Source: Bradyrhizobium sp. CB1717
GTDB lineage: Bacteria > Pseudomonadota > Alphaproteobacteria > Rhizobiales > Xanthobacteraceae
DNA: 64,000 nt
Reading direction: 5' to 3'
NCBI RefSeq assembly: GCF_029714325.1
Contig: NZ_CP121666.1
Location: forward strand, 868,001 to 932,000
Shown piece by piece: positions 8,839 to 15,971 of this stretch (positions within the stretch are counted from its first letter, which is position 1; the number at the start of each line of letters is the position of its first letter). The position numbers were made by a program, and so were the translations under genes. Under the pieces are notes generated by a model. It saw only the letters and a list, made by a program, of their open reading frames with translations. It did not search any database and was not told the DNA's origin.

Positions 8839-8867
8839 AAAGCCCGGCGGCCAGAGCGCCGGGCTTT
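8839..8867 (+). terminator. Rho-independent terminator-like hairpin
   Basis: A perfect 11-bp stem, AAAGCCCGGCG (8839-8849) and CGCCGGGCTTT (8857-8867), encloses a 7-base loop and is followed by CTGC. It lies 16 bp after the small ORF and just before a convergent gene, and may terminate both. Confidence 0.85.
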
Positions 8868-8883
8868 CTGCATGAATGGGGTC

Positions 8884-9729
8884 CTAAATTCCGATGTCGG
8901 GACCAAGCGACGGCGCCTCCGGCAAGGTGACGAAGAAGGGGAGAGTGACATTGTCGACAATTGGGGCGTTGGCAACGTCGAACACCTTATCGCAAATGAT
9001 TTCGTTGCCGAAGTGCTTGAGCCATACGACTTTGGTGAACGACTTCGCGAACTCCAACAGGTCGTTTGCCGCGTCTGTCACTTCCTTGATTAACCTTCGC
9101 TGGCCCTCGGCAAAATCTTGAATGCCTGCTGCCCGAAAGATCCCTTGCACGATGACCAAGTCGGACAAGAAAAACATCGTATTGTAGCCGTGCTGCGAGA
9201 AGTAGAAACACCACGCGTCGTCCAGTCCCGGATCGTCCGCGGCGGTGCGAAATGCGTCCTCCACCTCGGCGCTCTTTGGATGGTGAAACGCGAAGTTGTT
9301 TCTAATCGTCGCCAGCAGGTTTGAGTCGCCGAACTGGCGCTTGAGGGTAGTCAAGGCTCTCTGACCGCCTGCATCGAGCAGCGGCAAGTACATCTTCCCG
9401 ATCGGGTTGGAAATGAACCGCCGCTCGACCAATAGCCACGCTTCGTTAACAGCGCCTACGAGCATTCGTACGAGCATCTCGCTTTGCGCGCCACTTGCAT
9501 ACTGTTCTGGCTCACTTTCCGACTGTGTATTCAACGAGAAGACAACTAACTTCTGCAGCATGGCAATCTGATTTGACACGTAACCAAGGAGTAGAAAGAG
9601 CACTCGCTCATCGCTCGAAAGCGCCTTTAGGCGATCTTTCTGGATAGGAATGCGAAGCACCTTAAGACGAGGGATTGAGGTCAAAGAATCCTCCCAGGAT
9701 AGCGCATAATGACCGCCGCGCTGCTGCAT
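8884..9729 (-). CDS. Hypothetical protein (281 aa)
   Basis: Not recognised. A soluble, mostly helical protein (MQQRGGHYALSWEDSL at the N-terminus; FLLLGYVSNQIAMLQKLVVF and ANDLLEFAKSFTK inside) without signal peptide. Its composition is less GC-rich than the flanking ICE genes, consistent with separate acquisition. It stands alone, convergent with the small ORF. Such helical orphan proteins are common cargo in islands; no function is proposed. Confidence 0.6.
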   Translation of the reverse strand: MQQRGGHYALSWEDSLTSIPRLKVLRIPIQKDRLKALSSDERVLFLLLGYVSNQIAMLQKLVVFSLNTQSESEPEQYASGAQSEMLVRMLVGAVNEAWLLVERRFISNPIGKMYLPLLDAGGQRALTTLKRQFGDSNLLATIRNNFAFHHPKSAEVEDAFRTAADDPGLDDAWCFYFSQHGYNTMFFLSDLVIVQGIFRAAGIQDFAEGQRRLIKEVTDAANDLLEFAKSFTKVVWLKHFGNEIICDKVFDVANAPIVDNVTLPFFVTLPEAPSLGPDIGI

Positions 9730-9863
9730 CGACTCGTAGCGTTCTTATACCGCGCATGCGTCATGCGCACACGCCGCCATTTCGAGCACAGTAGCCGAGC
9801 TGTGGTCCCGAGCATGCAAGCGGATCGCGTCGGCATATTTGCGAGCCGCATCGATCCCCAACG

Positions 9864-10079
9864 CTAGCCCAGGTCCGGTCCTTTCGACGCGCTACAAATC
9901 ACAAGATTTCTACGGTCCCACGCGTCAAGCTCATCCAGAGGGTATAAGACGGCTCTCCCGATCTTGATGTATGCAGGCCCCGTTCGCATCGCGCGCCAAT
10001 TTCGCAGCGTACCCACGGTGACCTCGCCACGGTATCGCGCAGACACTTCTTCGGGGGTGAGGAATTTGGCTTCCGTCAT
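9864..10079 (-). CDS. AlpA/excisionase-like helix-turn-helix protein
   Basis: A 71-residue protein with a MerR-like winged helix of the HTH_17 type: FLTPEEVSARYRGEVTVGTLRNWRAMRTGPAYIKIGRAVLYPLDELDAW. This is the form of prophage and ICE transcription factors or recombination directionality factors, which bind DNA near att sites or promoters. No integrase gene lies beside it. A second protein of this type is encoded at 43355-43606. The ATG is at 10079, preceded by GGAGAAGACC. Confidence 0.8.
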   Translation of the reverse strand: MTEAKFLTPEEVSARYRGEVTVGTLRNWRAMRTGPAYIKIGRAVLYPLDELDAWDRRNLVICSASKGPDLG

Positions 10080-10687
10080 TGGTCTTCTCCATCACTCCGC
10101 CGCACGAGACGTCACGGTCGAGATGGCTGAGATGTTGACACCCGGAATGACGGAATAAAACGATATTCTCGATGACCCCGCGTAGCTCACGTCATAGGCG
10201 GTCGAGTTGACGCGTCAACCTTAGTTGATCGTCGCATAATGGCGTGACGGAGCGTAGTAAAAATACTTGCGCCTCTCGGCGGCAGGTCCACGATATATAA
10301 AAGCCTGCGGGCGCGTATCGTGATCCCGATGGGAAATCGTATAAGAAATTCGAATGCGATTAAACTGGCCGCTCGATATCGTCGTGACCTCAAATCAGGG
10401 GCTGGTCGAGATACTGCTCGACGATTGAGATATTGAATTCTGTCGCGATGAACTGATAGTCGGAAACGGCCGAAGGGCGGAAATACTCCGATCCTGACTT
10501 TCCTGAATTCTGGCATTACGCCTTTGAGGGGAACGCCTTCCCCTACGCGTCCGAGCCCGTGGTCTCGGTCGACCCCTTCTGCGGGGAGCCCCGGAACGCC
10601 CCCTTAGAGTCAGAGTGCGGACCGGATTTGCCTTGACGGGTTGCAGGCTGGAGGAGAGGCCTCCGGCGCCCGTCGCGGAGATCCGCG
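10080..10687. other. Gene-free stretch upstream of the ArdC-like gene
   Basis: No ORF of coding quality on either strand. The part from 10200 to 10480 is relatively AT-rich and may contain the promoter region of the rightward ICE block. No tRNA or recognisable attachment core was found. Confidence 0.4.
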
Positions 10688-11638
10688 ATGTCCAGAACGA
10701 CCACATCCACTCGCGCCGGCTTGAGCCGGGCGAACCTCTATGATGAGATCACCAACAAGATCATCGGCGAGCTGGAGGCCGGCCGCGTGCCTTGGGTCCA
10801 GCCTTGGGGAACGGCCTCGGCGAAAGCGCCGCTCGCTATGCCGAAGAACGCCGCCACCGGCCGGCAATATTCCGGGATCAACATTCTGATCCTGTGGGGC
10901 GCCGTCGTGGCCCATGGCTATCCCGGCCAGAGCTGGCTTACGTATCGCCAGGCGCTCTCGCTCGGAGGCAACGTTCGCAAGGGTGAGCATGGCACGACCG
11001 TCGTCTATGCCGACCGCTTCGTGCCGGACGACGAGAAGAAGCGCGCGCGTGAGACCGGCGAAGAAGCCGCCACGATCCCGTTCCTGAAACGGTTCACCGT
11101 CTTCAACGCCGCGCAGTGCGAGGGCCTGCCCGAGAACGTGGCGATCGTCGCGCCGCCGCCTCCGCCGGGCCTGATCGAGCCCCGAGTCGAGGCACTGATC
11201 CGGGCCACCGGCATCGACTTTCGGATCGGCGGCAATCGCGCCTACTACGCGCCGGACGCCGACTTCGTCATGGTACCGCCGCCGCACGCCTACTTCGAGC
11301 CGATCAACTGGCATCGCACGGCCTTGCATGAGCTCGGGCACGCCGCCGGCCATGCCTCGCGGCTCGGTCGCGATCTTACCGGCAGCTTCGGCACCAAGAA
11401 GTATGCGTTTGAGGAGCTAATCGCAGAAATGAACGCGGCCTTCTGCTGCGCCTCGCTCGGCATCGTGCCGACCGTCCGGCACGCCGATTACATTGGCTCC
11501 TGGCTTGAGGTGCTACGCGAAGACAATCGTGCCATCGTCCGCGCCGCCTCGCAGGCGAGCAAGGCGGCCGATTGGATTCTCGGTTTTCTGCCGACCGACG
11601 ACCAGGCCCAGCCCGTCAGCGACAGGAGGGCGGCATAA
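10688..11638 (+). CDS. ardC: ArdC-like antirestriction protein (ssDNA-binding plus zincin domains)
   Basis: A 316-residue protein with the two-domain layout of ArdC/TraC1. The N-terminal DUF1738-type ssDNA-binding domain covers residues about 10-150 (LYDEITNKIIGELEAGRVPWVQPW, then the GINILILWG motif). The metallopeptidase-like domain has HELGHAAGH, an HExxH zinc site, near residue 218. Family members protect incoming single-stranded DNA during conjugation and counter host restriction. The ATG follows GGAGATCCGCG. It heads the rightward ICE maintenance block, and its stop abuts the next frame. Confidence 0.85.
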   Translation: MSRTTTSTRAGLSRANLYDEITNKIIGELEAGRVPWVQPWGTASAKAPLAMPKNAATGRQYSGINILILWGAVVAHGYPGQSWLTYRQALSLGGNVRKGEHGTTVVYADRFVPDDEKKRARETGEEAATIPFLKRFTVFNAAQCEGLPENVAIVAPPPPPGLIEPRVEALIRATGIDFRIGGNRAYYAPDADFVMVPPPHAYFEPINWHRTALHELGHAAGHASRLGRDLTGSFGTKKYAFEELIAEMNAAFCCASLGIVPTVRHADYIGSWLEVLREDNRAIVRAASQASKAADWILGFLPTDDQAQPVSDRRAA

Positions 11639-11640
11639 TC

Positions 11641-12006
11641 CTCCTGACCGACGAACTGCGCGAGCCCCTGCTCGCCAACGGCCGTGAGCCTGACACCGAC
11701 CATGTGCCCGTGGTCAAATTCTTCAACCCGCTCGGTGCAGGAGTCTGGCTTGCGACCGAGCTCGACTCCGACCGCGATACTCTGTTCGGCCTGGCCGATC
11801 TCGGCGAACCTGAACTGCGGCCATTCAGCCTGGCAGAGATGACGGCAGTCCGGCTGCCGTTCGATATGGGAATCGAGCGCGACCTTCTCTTCGAGGGCAT
11901 GGTTCCGATTTCGGTCTGGGTCGAGGCCGCGCGGTGGACCGGCGGCATCCGGGCGGCAGAGCGGGCCCTCTATGCCGCGTCGCCGGCCAAGCGGGAGGGC
12001 AAGTAA
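11641..12006 (+). CDS. DUF2958 protein
   Basis: About 120 residues matching the DUF2958 pattern: LLTDELREPLLANG, PVVKFFNPLGAGVWLATELD, DTLFGLADLGEPELRPFSLAEM, GIERDLLFEG. DUF2958 genes commonly follow ardC-like genes on ICEs and plasmids; the biochemical role is unknown. The start is unclear. The position where homologues begin MILLTDE has ATA rather than ATG, overlapping the ardC stop. The nearest in-frame ATG (11572) lies well inside ardC, so a rare start codon or a longer overlapping form is possible. Confidence 0.7.
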   Translation, partial: LLTDELREPLLANGREPDTDHVPVVKFFNPLGAGVWLATELDSDRDTLFGLADLGEPELRPFSLAEMTAVRLPFDMGIERDLLFEGMVPISVWVEAARWTGGIRAAERALYAASPAKREGK

Positions 12007-12066
12007 CGCGCCTCTCCGTCGTTACCTAGTGATGGCGCCGGAAGAAGAGAGGCAGAGGGCTGCGAA

Positions 12067-12459
12067 CTACCACACGCGCGTGAATATGTCCGCGCCCTTC
12101 AACTTGCTAGGATTACCGTTCTTATCAACGTAGAACAGCGTCCATGACGTAGGCATTTGAGAGCCGTTGGTTTTTCCGACCCAGCGAGTAAAGGAATTGC
12201 ATTGGGCAAAAGTAACAACAAAATACAAGCCAGTCGGACCAACAGCTCCCGATGCGGGATAAGGAATGCCCTGGCACGCAAACCCTTGAGCATGATTTGT
12301 GAAAGTCCCTTGTATTGCCCCGTTATTAGCCGACCAAATAAACAGTTCTGAGCCCCGTTCGTTCTTCCAGTATGAGGGAGCAGGAAGCCCCTGCGCCATG
12401 ACCTCACCGGAGAGAAACAAAAATTGAGCAATAAGCAAAAGTCCGAGAAATCTCTTCAT
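12067..12459 (-). CDS. Avidin-family biotin-binding protein (bradavidin-like)
   Basis: A 130-residue secreted protein: signal peptide MKRFLGLLLIAQFLFLSGEVMAQG, then a compact avidin barrel. Family landmarks are the N-terminal YWKNERGSELFIW, GAIQGTFTNHAQG (the G.Y/F.N loop with biotin contacts), FVVTFAQCNSFTRWVGK with the barrel Trp, and SWTLFYVDKNG.. ending GADIFTRVW. Two Cys (in FACQG and AQCNS) could pair as in bradavidins. It closely resembles my memory of bradavidin II of Bradyrhizobium. Avidins bind biotin tightly outside the cell or in the periplasm. The inner ATG at 12459 is preferred to one 12 codons upstream because it begins the signal peptide. Confidence 0.88.
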   Translation of the reverse strand: MKRFLGLLLIAQFLFLSGEVMAQGLPAPSYWKNERGSELFIWSANNGAIQGTFTNHAQGFACQGIPYPASGAVGPTGLYFVVTFAQCNSFTRWVGKTNGSQMPTSWTLFYVDKNGNPSKLKGADIFTRVW

Positions 12460-13137
12460 ATTGAAGCCCCAAAAGAGTTCGCTTAAAGGTAGCAACCTAG
12501 ATCATATGCTCGGCTGACGCAACGACTTACGCAGCTCTTTCTATTTCTGAACTTCCTTTGTACGAGCCGTACATGAGACTCGATCTCCCCAGTCCTTCCG
12601 TTCTCTCGGAGCGTATTTTAGTGAAGCTCGAGGCGATGTTCTTCACTGTTATCTTACGTTCACCGCCGGGATGCGGCTTGTATGCGCCAAATTGCGCCGG
12701 ATCGCGGCGAAGTCGGATATATCGAGCGCCGCGGCGCCTGGTATCCGAGCAATGCTCGGCTATTTTGATGTGAGGCCCGCTGCTCATGACCGCCATCGTC
12801 GGCAGGAATGCGGGAGAACAGAGGACGCAGCGACAAGCCTGACGACTCGCATCGGGTCCAAAGAATCGGGTCTCCCGCCTCATATCGACACTGTGCCGTC
12901 TCCAGCGGCTGGCGGGGTATGGATCATACCGCACACTATTGCCGGGAGATGTGCGCTCGCGGCGCTTGCCTCCCCAAATTCCATCGACCGGTCACATTAG
13001 CAGATTGCTGAATCAGGTACTGAAGCCCTTGCGGGTGATTTGTTGATGGTTGTGGGCCGGCGATCGCGCTATGACTGGTAGTAGCTGCGTGATTCTCGGC
13101 GTCGAACTTGATCGCCGTATCGGGGGGGGGACGGAAC
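12460..13137. other. Gene-free stretch
   Basis: Several short overlapping open frames on both strands, none with a plausible protein. A run of nine G (13122-13130) lies just before the next start codon. No RNA gene or repeat recognised. Confidence 0.4.
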
Positions 13138-13758
13138 ATGGCAAAGCCGGAGGACGACGCCCGCAAAGCGCTGCTGGACCGGGCGCAAGCGCTTCTCTCC
13201 AACGATGCTTCTCCGACTGTCAAGAAAAGCCTCAAAAGCAATCTTGAGCCGCTGGCCGCGACGTTGCTGCTCGAATGGATCGTGGGCGACAAACGCTTCG
13301 AGAGTCAGAGTCAGCAGACGGAATATTGGCTCTCCCGATTCTATGAGGGAATATTCGTCGACGAGCAGCCCGATGCAACGCGGATCTACGAGCGCTTCGG
13401 GATCAATCTGGCGCGCGCCGGATATCTGGCCCGCCTGCTGCGCGCCCGGCGCGCTTCTCAATGGCGCCAAGCGGCGCGAGCCGAATTGAAGACGCAGCTC
13501 GAACGATACAAGGCCCGAGCCGAGGAAGCCAGGAAAGAAGGCCAAGGTCACGTCACCGAGTTCGACGTAAGCCTGTCGCCTGGCGCCGCCGACGAGATGC
13601 GCGTCGTCTACGACCGGCTGGCAGCCTTCATGGCCGAGCGCGAACGGCCGAAACCTCCAAAGGCGAAGCCGGGTTTCGGAAATTCCCGATGGTTTGGCGT
13701 GCCGGCTGAAACCCTCCTTTCGATCCTCGAGGCAATTGCAACCGGAGATGGCACATGA
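13138..13758 (+). CDS. Hypothetical protein, first gene of helicase cassette
   Basis: A 206-residue soluble protein, not recognised. It is mostly helical, with a charged coiled-coil-prone middle (RRASQWRQAARAELKTQLER) and a basic Pro/Lys tail (RPKPPKAKPGFGNSRWFG). The ATG follows a nine-G tract at the position of a ribosome-binding site. Its last codons overlap the start of the next gene (ATGA), so the pair is translationally coupled and leads into the helicase gene. It may be a DNA-binding or adaptor subunit, which is inference from position only. Confidence 0.6.
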   Translation: MAKPEDDARKALLDRAQALLSNDASPTVKKSLKSNLEPLAATLLLEWIVGDKRFESQSQQTEYWLSRFYEGIFVDEQPDATRIYERFGINLARAGYLARLLRARRASQWRQAARAELKTQLERYKARAEEARKEGQGHVTEFDVSLSPGAADEMRVVYDRLAAFMAERERPKPPKAKPGFGNSRWFGVPAETLLSILEAIATGDGT

Positions 13759-14183
13759 ATGCAAATCCCTTGGCCACTGTTGGCTTGATGCTGACGCTGG
13801 CCGGCCTTGTCGGCAGTTTCTTTAATATTCAGCTCAGCCAATGGCTCCGTGACCTCGTTGCGCTCGCGCAGAAGGTGAAGCTCAACAAGGCGCAAGGCAA
13901 CGACAACCAGCAGAAGGCGATCGTCGAGTGCAAGATCGAGATTGAGAAACTCGCCAATGTCCAAAGCTATGTGATCAACGGATTGGTTCTCGCGTTTGTC
14001 GTTTTCGTCCTCGTCAACGGTCTTGTCATGATCGCGGCCGCATCCGCCGACCCACTATATCCGCATGTCCATCGCGCGCTCTGGGTATTTCTTTTGTTCT
14101 TCATCGCTGTGTCGCTGTGGTTGAGTTTTGACGGTTGGCGCATTGCCAGAGGCATTCGGACCACGCTTGCGCAAAAGCCGTAA
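13755..14183 (+). CDS. Small membrane protein with coiled coil, second gene of helicase cassette
   Basis: A 142-residue protein. A hydrophobic segment at about residues 5-25 is followed by a charged helical stretch (LRDLVALAQKVKLNKAQGNDNQQKAIVECKIE is the region, residues 30-65). Two further membrane spans are at about 75-95 and 112-130, and the tail is basic. It overlaps the upstream gene by 4 bp and the downstream helicase frame by up to 56 bp. This overlap chain suggests one functional unit, with this protein as the membrane component. No family recognised. Confidence 0.6.
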   Translation: MNANPLATVGLMLTLAGLVGSFFNIQLSQWLRDLVALAQKVKLNKAQGNDNQQKAIVECKIEIEKLANVQSYVINGLVLAFVVFVLVNGLVMIAAASADPLYPHVHRALWVFLLFFIAVSLWLSFDGWRIARGIRTTLAQKP

Positions 14184-15831
14184 ACCCACCAAACGTTCGC
14201 GTTCGCCGACGTCGAAATCCAACCCAGCGCTTTGGGCCATTGCCGAGGCGCTGTTTGCAAACGACGTTGCGCGTGATCGTGCCTATACGTTGCGGCGTTA
14301 TCAGGTCGAGACTGCGATCCGCGCAGTTGAAATCGCGCTTGCAGGCCGGAATGCCGGAATTGAACTTCCTACCGGAACTGGCAAAACGCTGATCGCGTGC
14401 CTTGTGGCAGCGCTCTGGAAGAAATTGCGTCCCACCAGCCGCGTTCTGTTGATCGTGCCGTCGCGCACCCTGGTCGTTCAGCACTTCGATGTGGCGCTCT
14501 GGATTGCGAAGAGCCTGACGGTGGACCGGCTGACCGACGATCAGTCCGGCGATCCCGGAGCGCTGCGACGGACGATTCTGAGAAGTGACCTTCTTGTTTC
14601 GACGCCTGGAATCCTCGCCGGGGCCGTTGCGCGCGGCATCGCCGATGACGTGATTTCGTCTTTCGATCTCGTGATTGTGGACGAGTTCGATCAGTTCGTT
14701 GTCGTTGACGAGACCGATCGAGAAAGCGCTGTGCGATATGCCGAGCTCTGGCAACGGCTGGTACGGGAGCTTCCGGCCGCGGCGCGATATCTCGTCAAGT
14801 CGGCAACCCTCGGACTTGCGTCGCAGGAGCCAAAGCGTCGAGTCATGACCAAGGCCCAGCGACGTTCAGCGTTGATTGGCAAGCTGCTCAACCCGGTGGC
14901 GATCACAGTTCCCGAACAGAGCTATGCCGCGGTAATTCCGTTCAAACCAATCCGGATGTCCCGAGTGCACGATGGCAATGTCGCCGTTCTGCTTGAAGCT
15001 GTCGACGTCTCGAAAGGCAAAGCCCACCTCCGACTCGATGAGGCAATTGGTCCGGTGGACTACAGAGACGTCGAGCGGCGCGCGCCGCAATTGTGCGAAG
15101 GCGCGGCGAATCGTTCGGTTCGGCTTCGTTCGGGAGCGGGTGCGATGCGCTCCATCGTCATCACAAACCCGGTGCGTCAGGCGTTCTGTGGCATCACCAA
15201 ACTGATGATGATGCCGCAACATATTCTCGAAGACCTGACGAGGGATCTGGGAACAGACTTCGGTGACTGCAAGATTAAGACCCGGCGCAACGAGATTGCA
15301 TATCTGGAAGATGTTCCGATCCTGCGCGACGATCGTGATGACGACCACTTTCACTTCCTGCGTGGCCAAAAGACCGATGCGCTCCAGGCGATCGTGACAG
15401 TGCGCGCGAAAGCCAGAGAGCGTGGCGTGCTATTTCTGCGCACCATCACGCTCCTGGAAGGATTGAAGCCGATCCTGGCGGCCGCGCGCCTTCCGCTGTT
15501 CGAACTCACGGGAGAGAAGACTGACCATGAGAGAAAAGTAGCGATCGACCGGTTTCGTAAAAGCGCCAACGGTCTGCTTCTCATGACTCGGACTACCGGA
15601 GGGCGAGGCCTCGATCTTCCTTTCGCCCATTATGCAGTCTTCTATTCCCCAAAGTCGGATCCGGTGACGATGTGGCAGGAGATGTCGCGCATTCGATCGA
15701 CCGTATCGACTCCGAAAGACATCCATGTGCTCTGCTACGGCGACAGAGAGGTTTCAGTGCTGCAGCAGGTGGTGAGCGCGCTTGTGGCGGAGAATCGACG
15801 TGTGACCTGTTCGCCCCTGGATATTCCCTGA
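14128..15831 (+). CDS. SF2 DEAD/DEAH-type helicase
   Basis: A protein of up to 567 residues with superfamily-2 motifs in order: RRYQVETAIRA (Q-like), GIELPTGTGKTLIA (Walker A), VPSRTLVVQ (Ia), LLVSTPG (Ib), VIVDEFDQF (motif II, DEFD instead of DEAD/DEAH), VKSATLG (III-like SAT), and in the C-terminal lobe GVLFLRT, LLMTRTTGGRGLDLPFA and WQEMSRIRST (VI-like). It is probably an ATP-driven DNA or RNA remodeler. The start is unsure: TTG at 14128, or TTG at 14167 nearer the upstream stop. It is the third gene of a coupled cassette; a defence role is a guess. Confidence 0.8.
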   Translation: MTVGALPEAFGPRLRKSRKPTKRSRSPTSKSNPALWAIAEALFANDVARDRAYTLRRYQVETAIRAVEIALAGRNAGIELPTGTGKTLIACLVAALWKKLRPTSRVLLIVPSRTLVVQHFDVALWIAKSLTVDRLTDDQSGDPGALRRTILRSDLLVSTPGILAGAVARGIADDVISSFDLVIVDEFDQFVVVDETDRESAVRYAELWQRLVRELPAAARYLVKSATLGLASQEPKRRVMTKAQRRSALIGKLLNPVAITVPEQSYAAVIPFKPIRMSRVHDGNVAVLLEAVDVSKGKAHLRLDEAIGPVDYRDVERRAPQLCEGAANRSVRLRSGAGAMRSIVITNPVRQAFCGITKLMMMPQHILEDLTRDLGTDFGDCKIKTRRNEIAYLEDVPILRDDRDDDHFHFLRGQKTDALQAIVTVRAKARERGVLFLRTITLLEGLKPILAAARLPLFELTGEKTDHERKVAIDRFRKSANGLLLMTRTTGGRGLDLPFAHYAVFYSPKSDPVTMWQEMSRIRSTVSTPKDIHVLCYGDREVSVLQQVVSALVAENRRVTCSPLDIP

Positions 15832-15971
15832 ACAACAATAGCCGAATACCGAAATCTCCGCGCCAATCCGCGGCGCGGCCTGCCGGTGAGAGGGAGAGGA
15901 GGGTCGGCGTTTTCCGCGAACGGGTTGGAGGTCGAGAGAGGGTCTTGGCCGCTCGTTCCGGAGAAACTGAC

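Noticed and set aside
12527..12934. 135-codon minus-strand frame
   Set aside because: Arg-rich, no ribosome-binding site, overlaps equally poor plus-strand frames; no family features.
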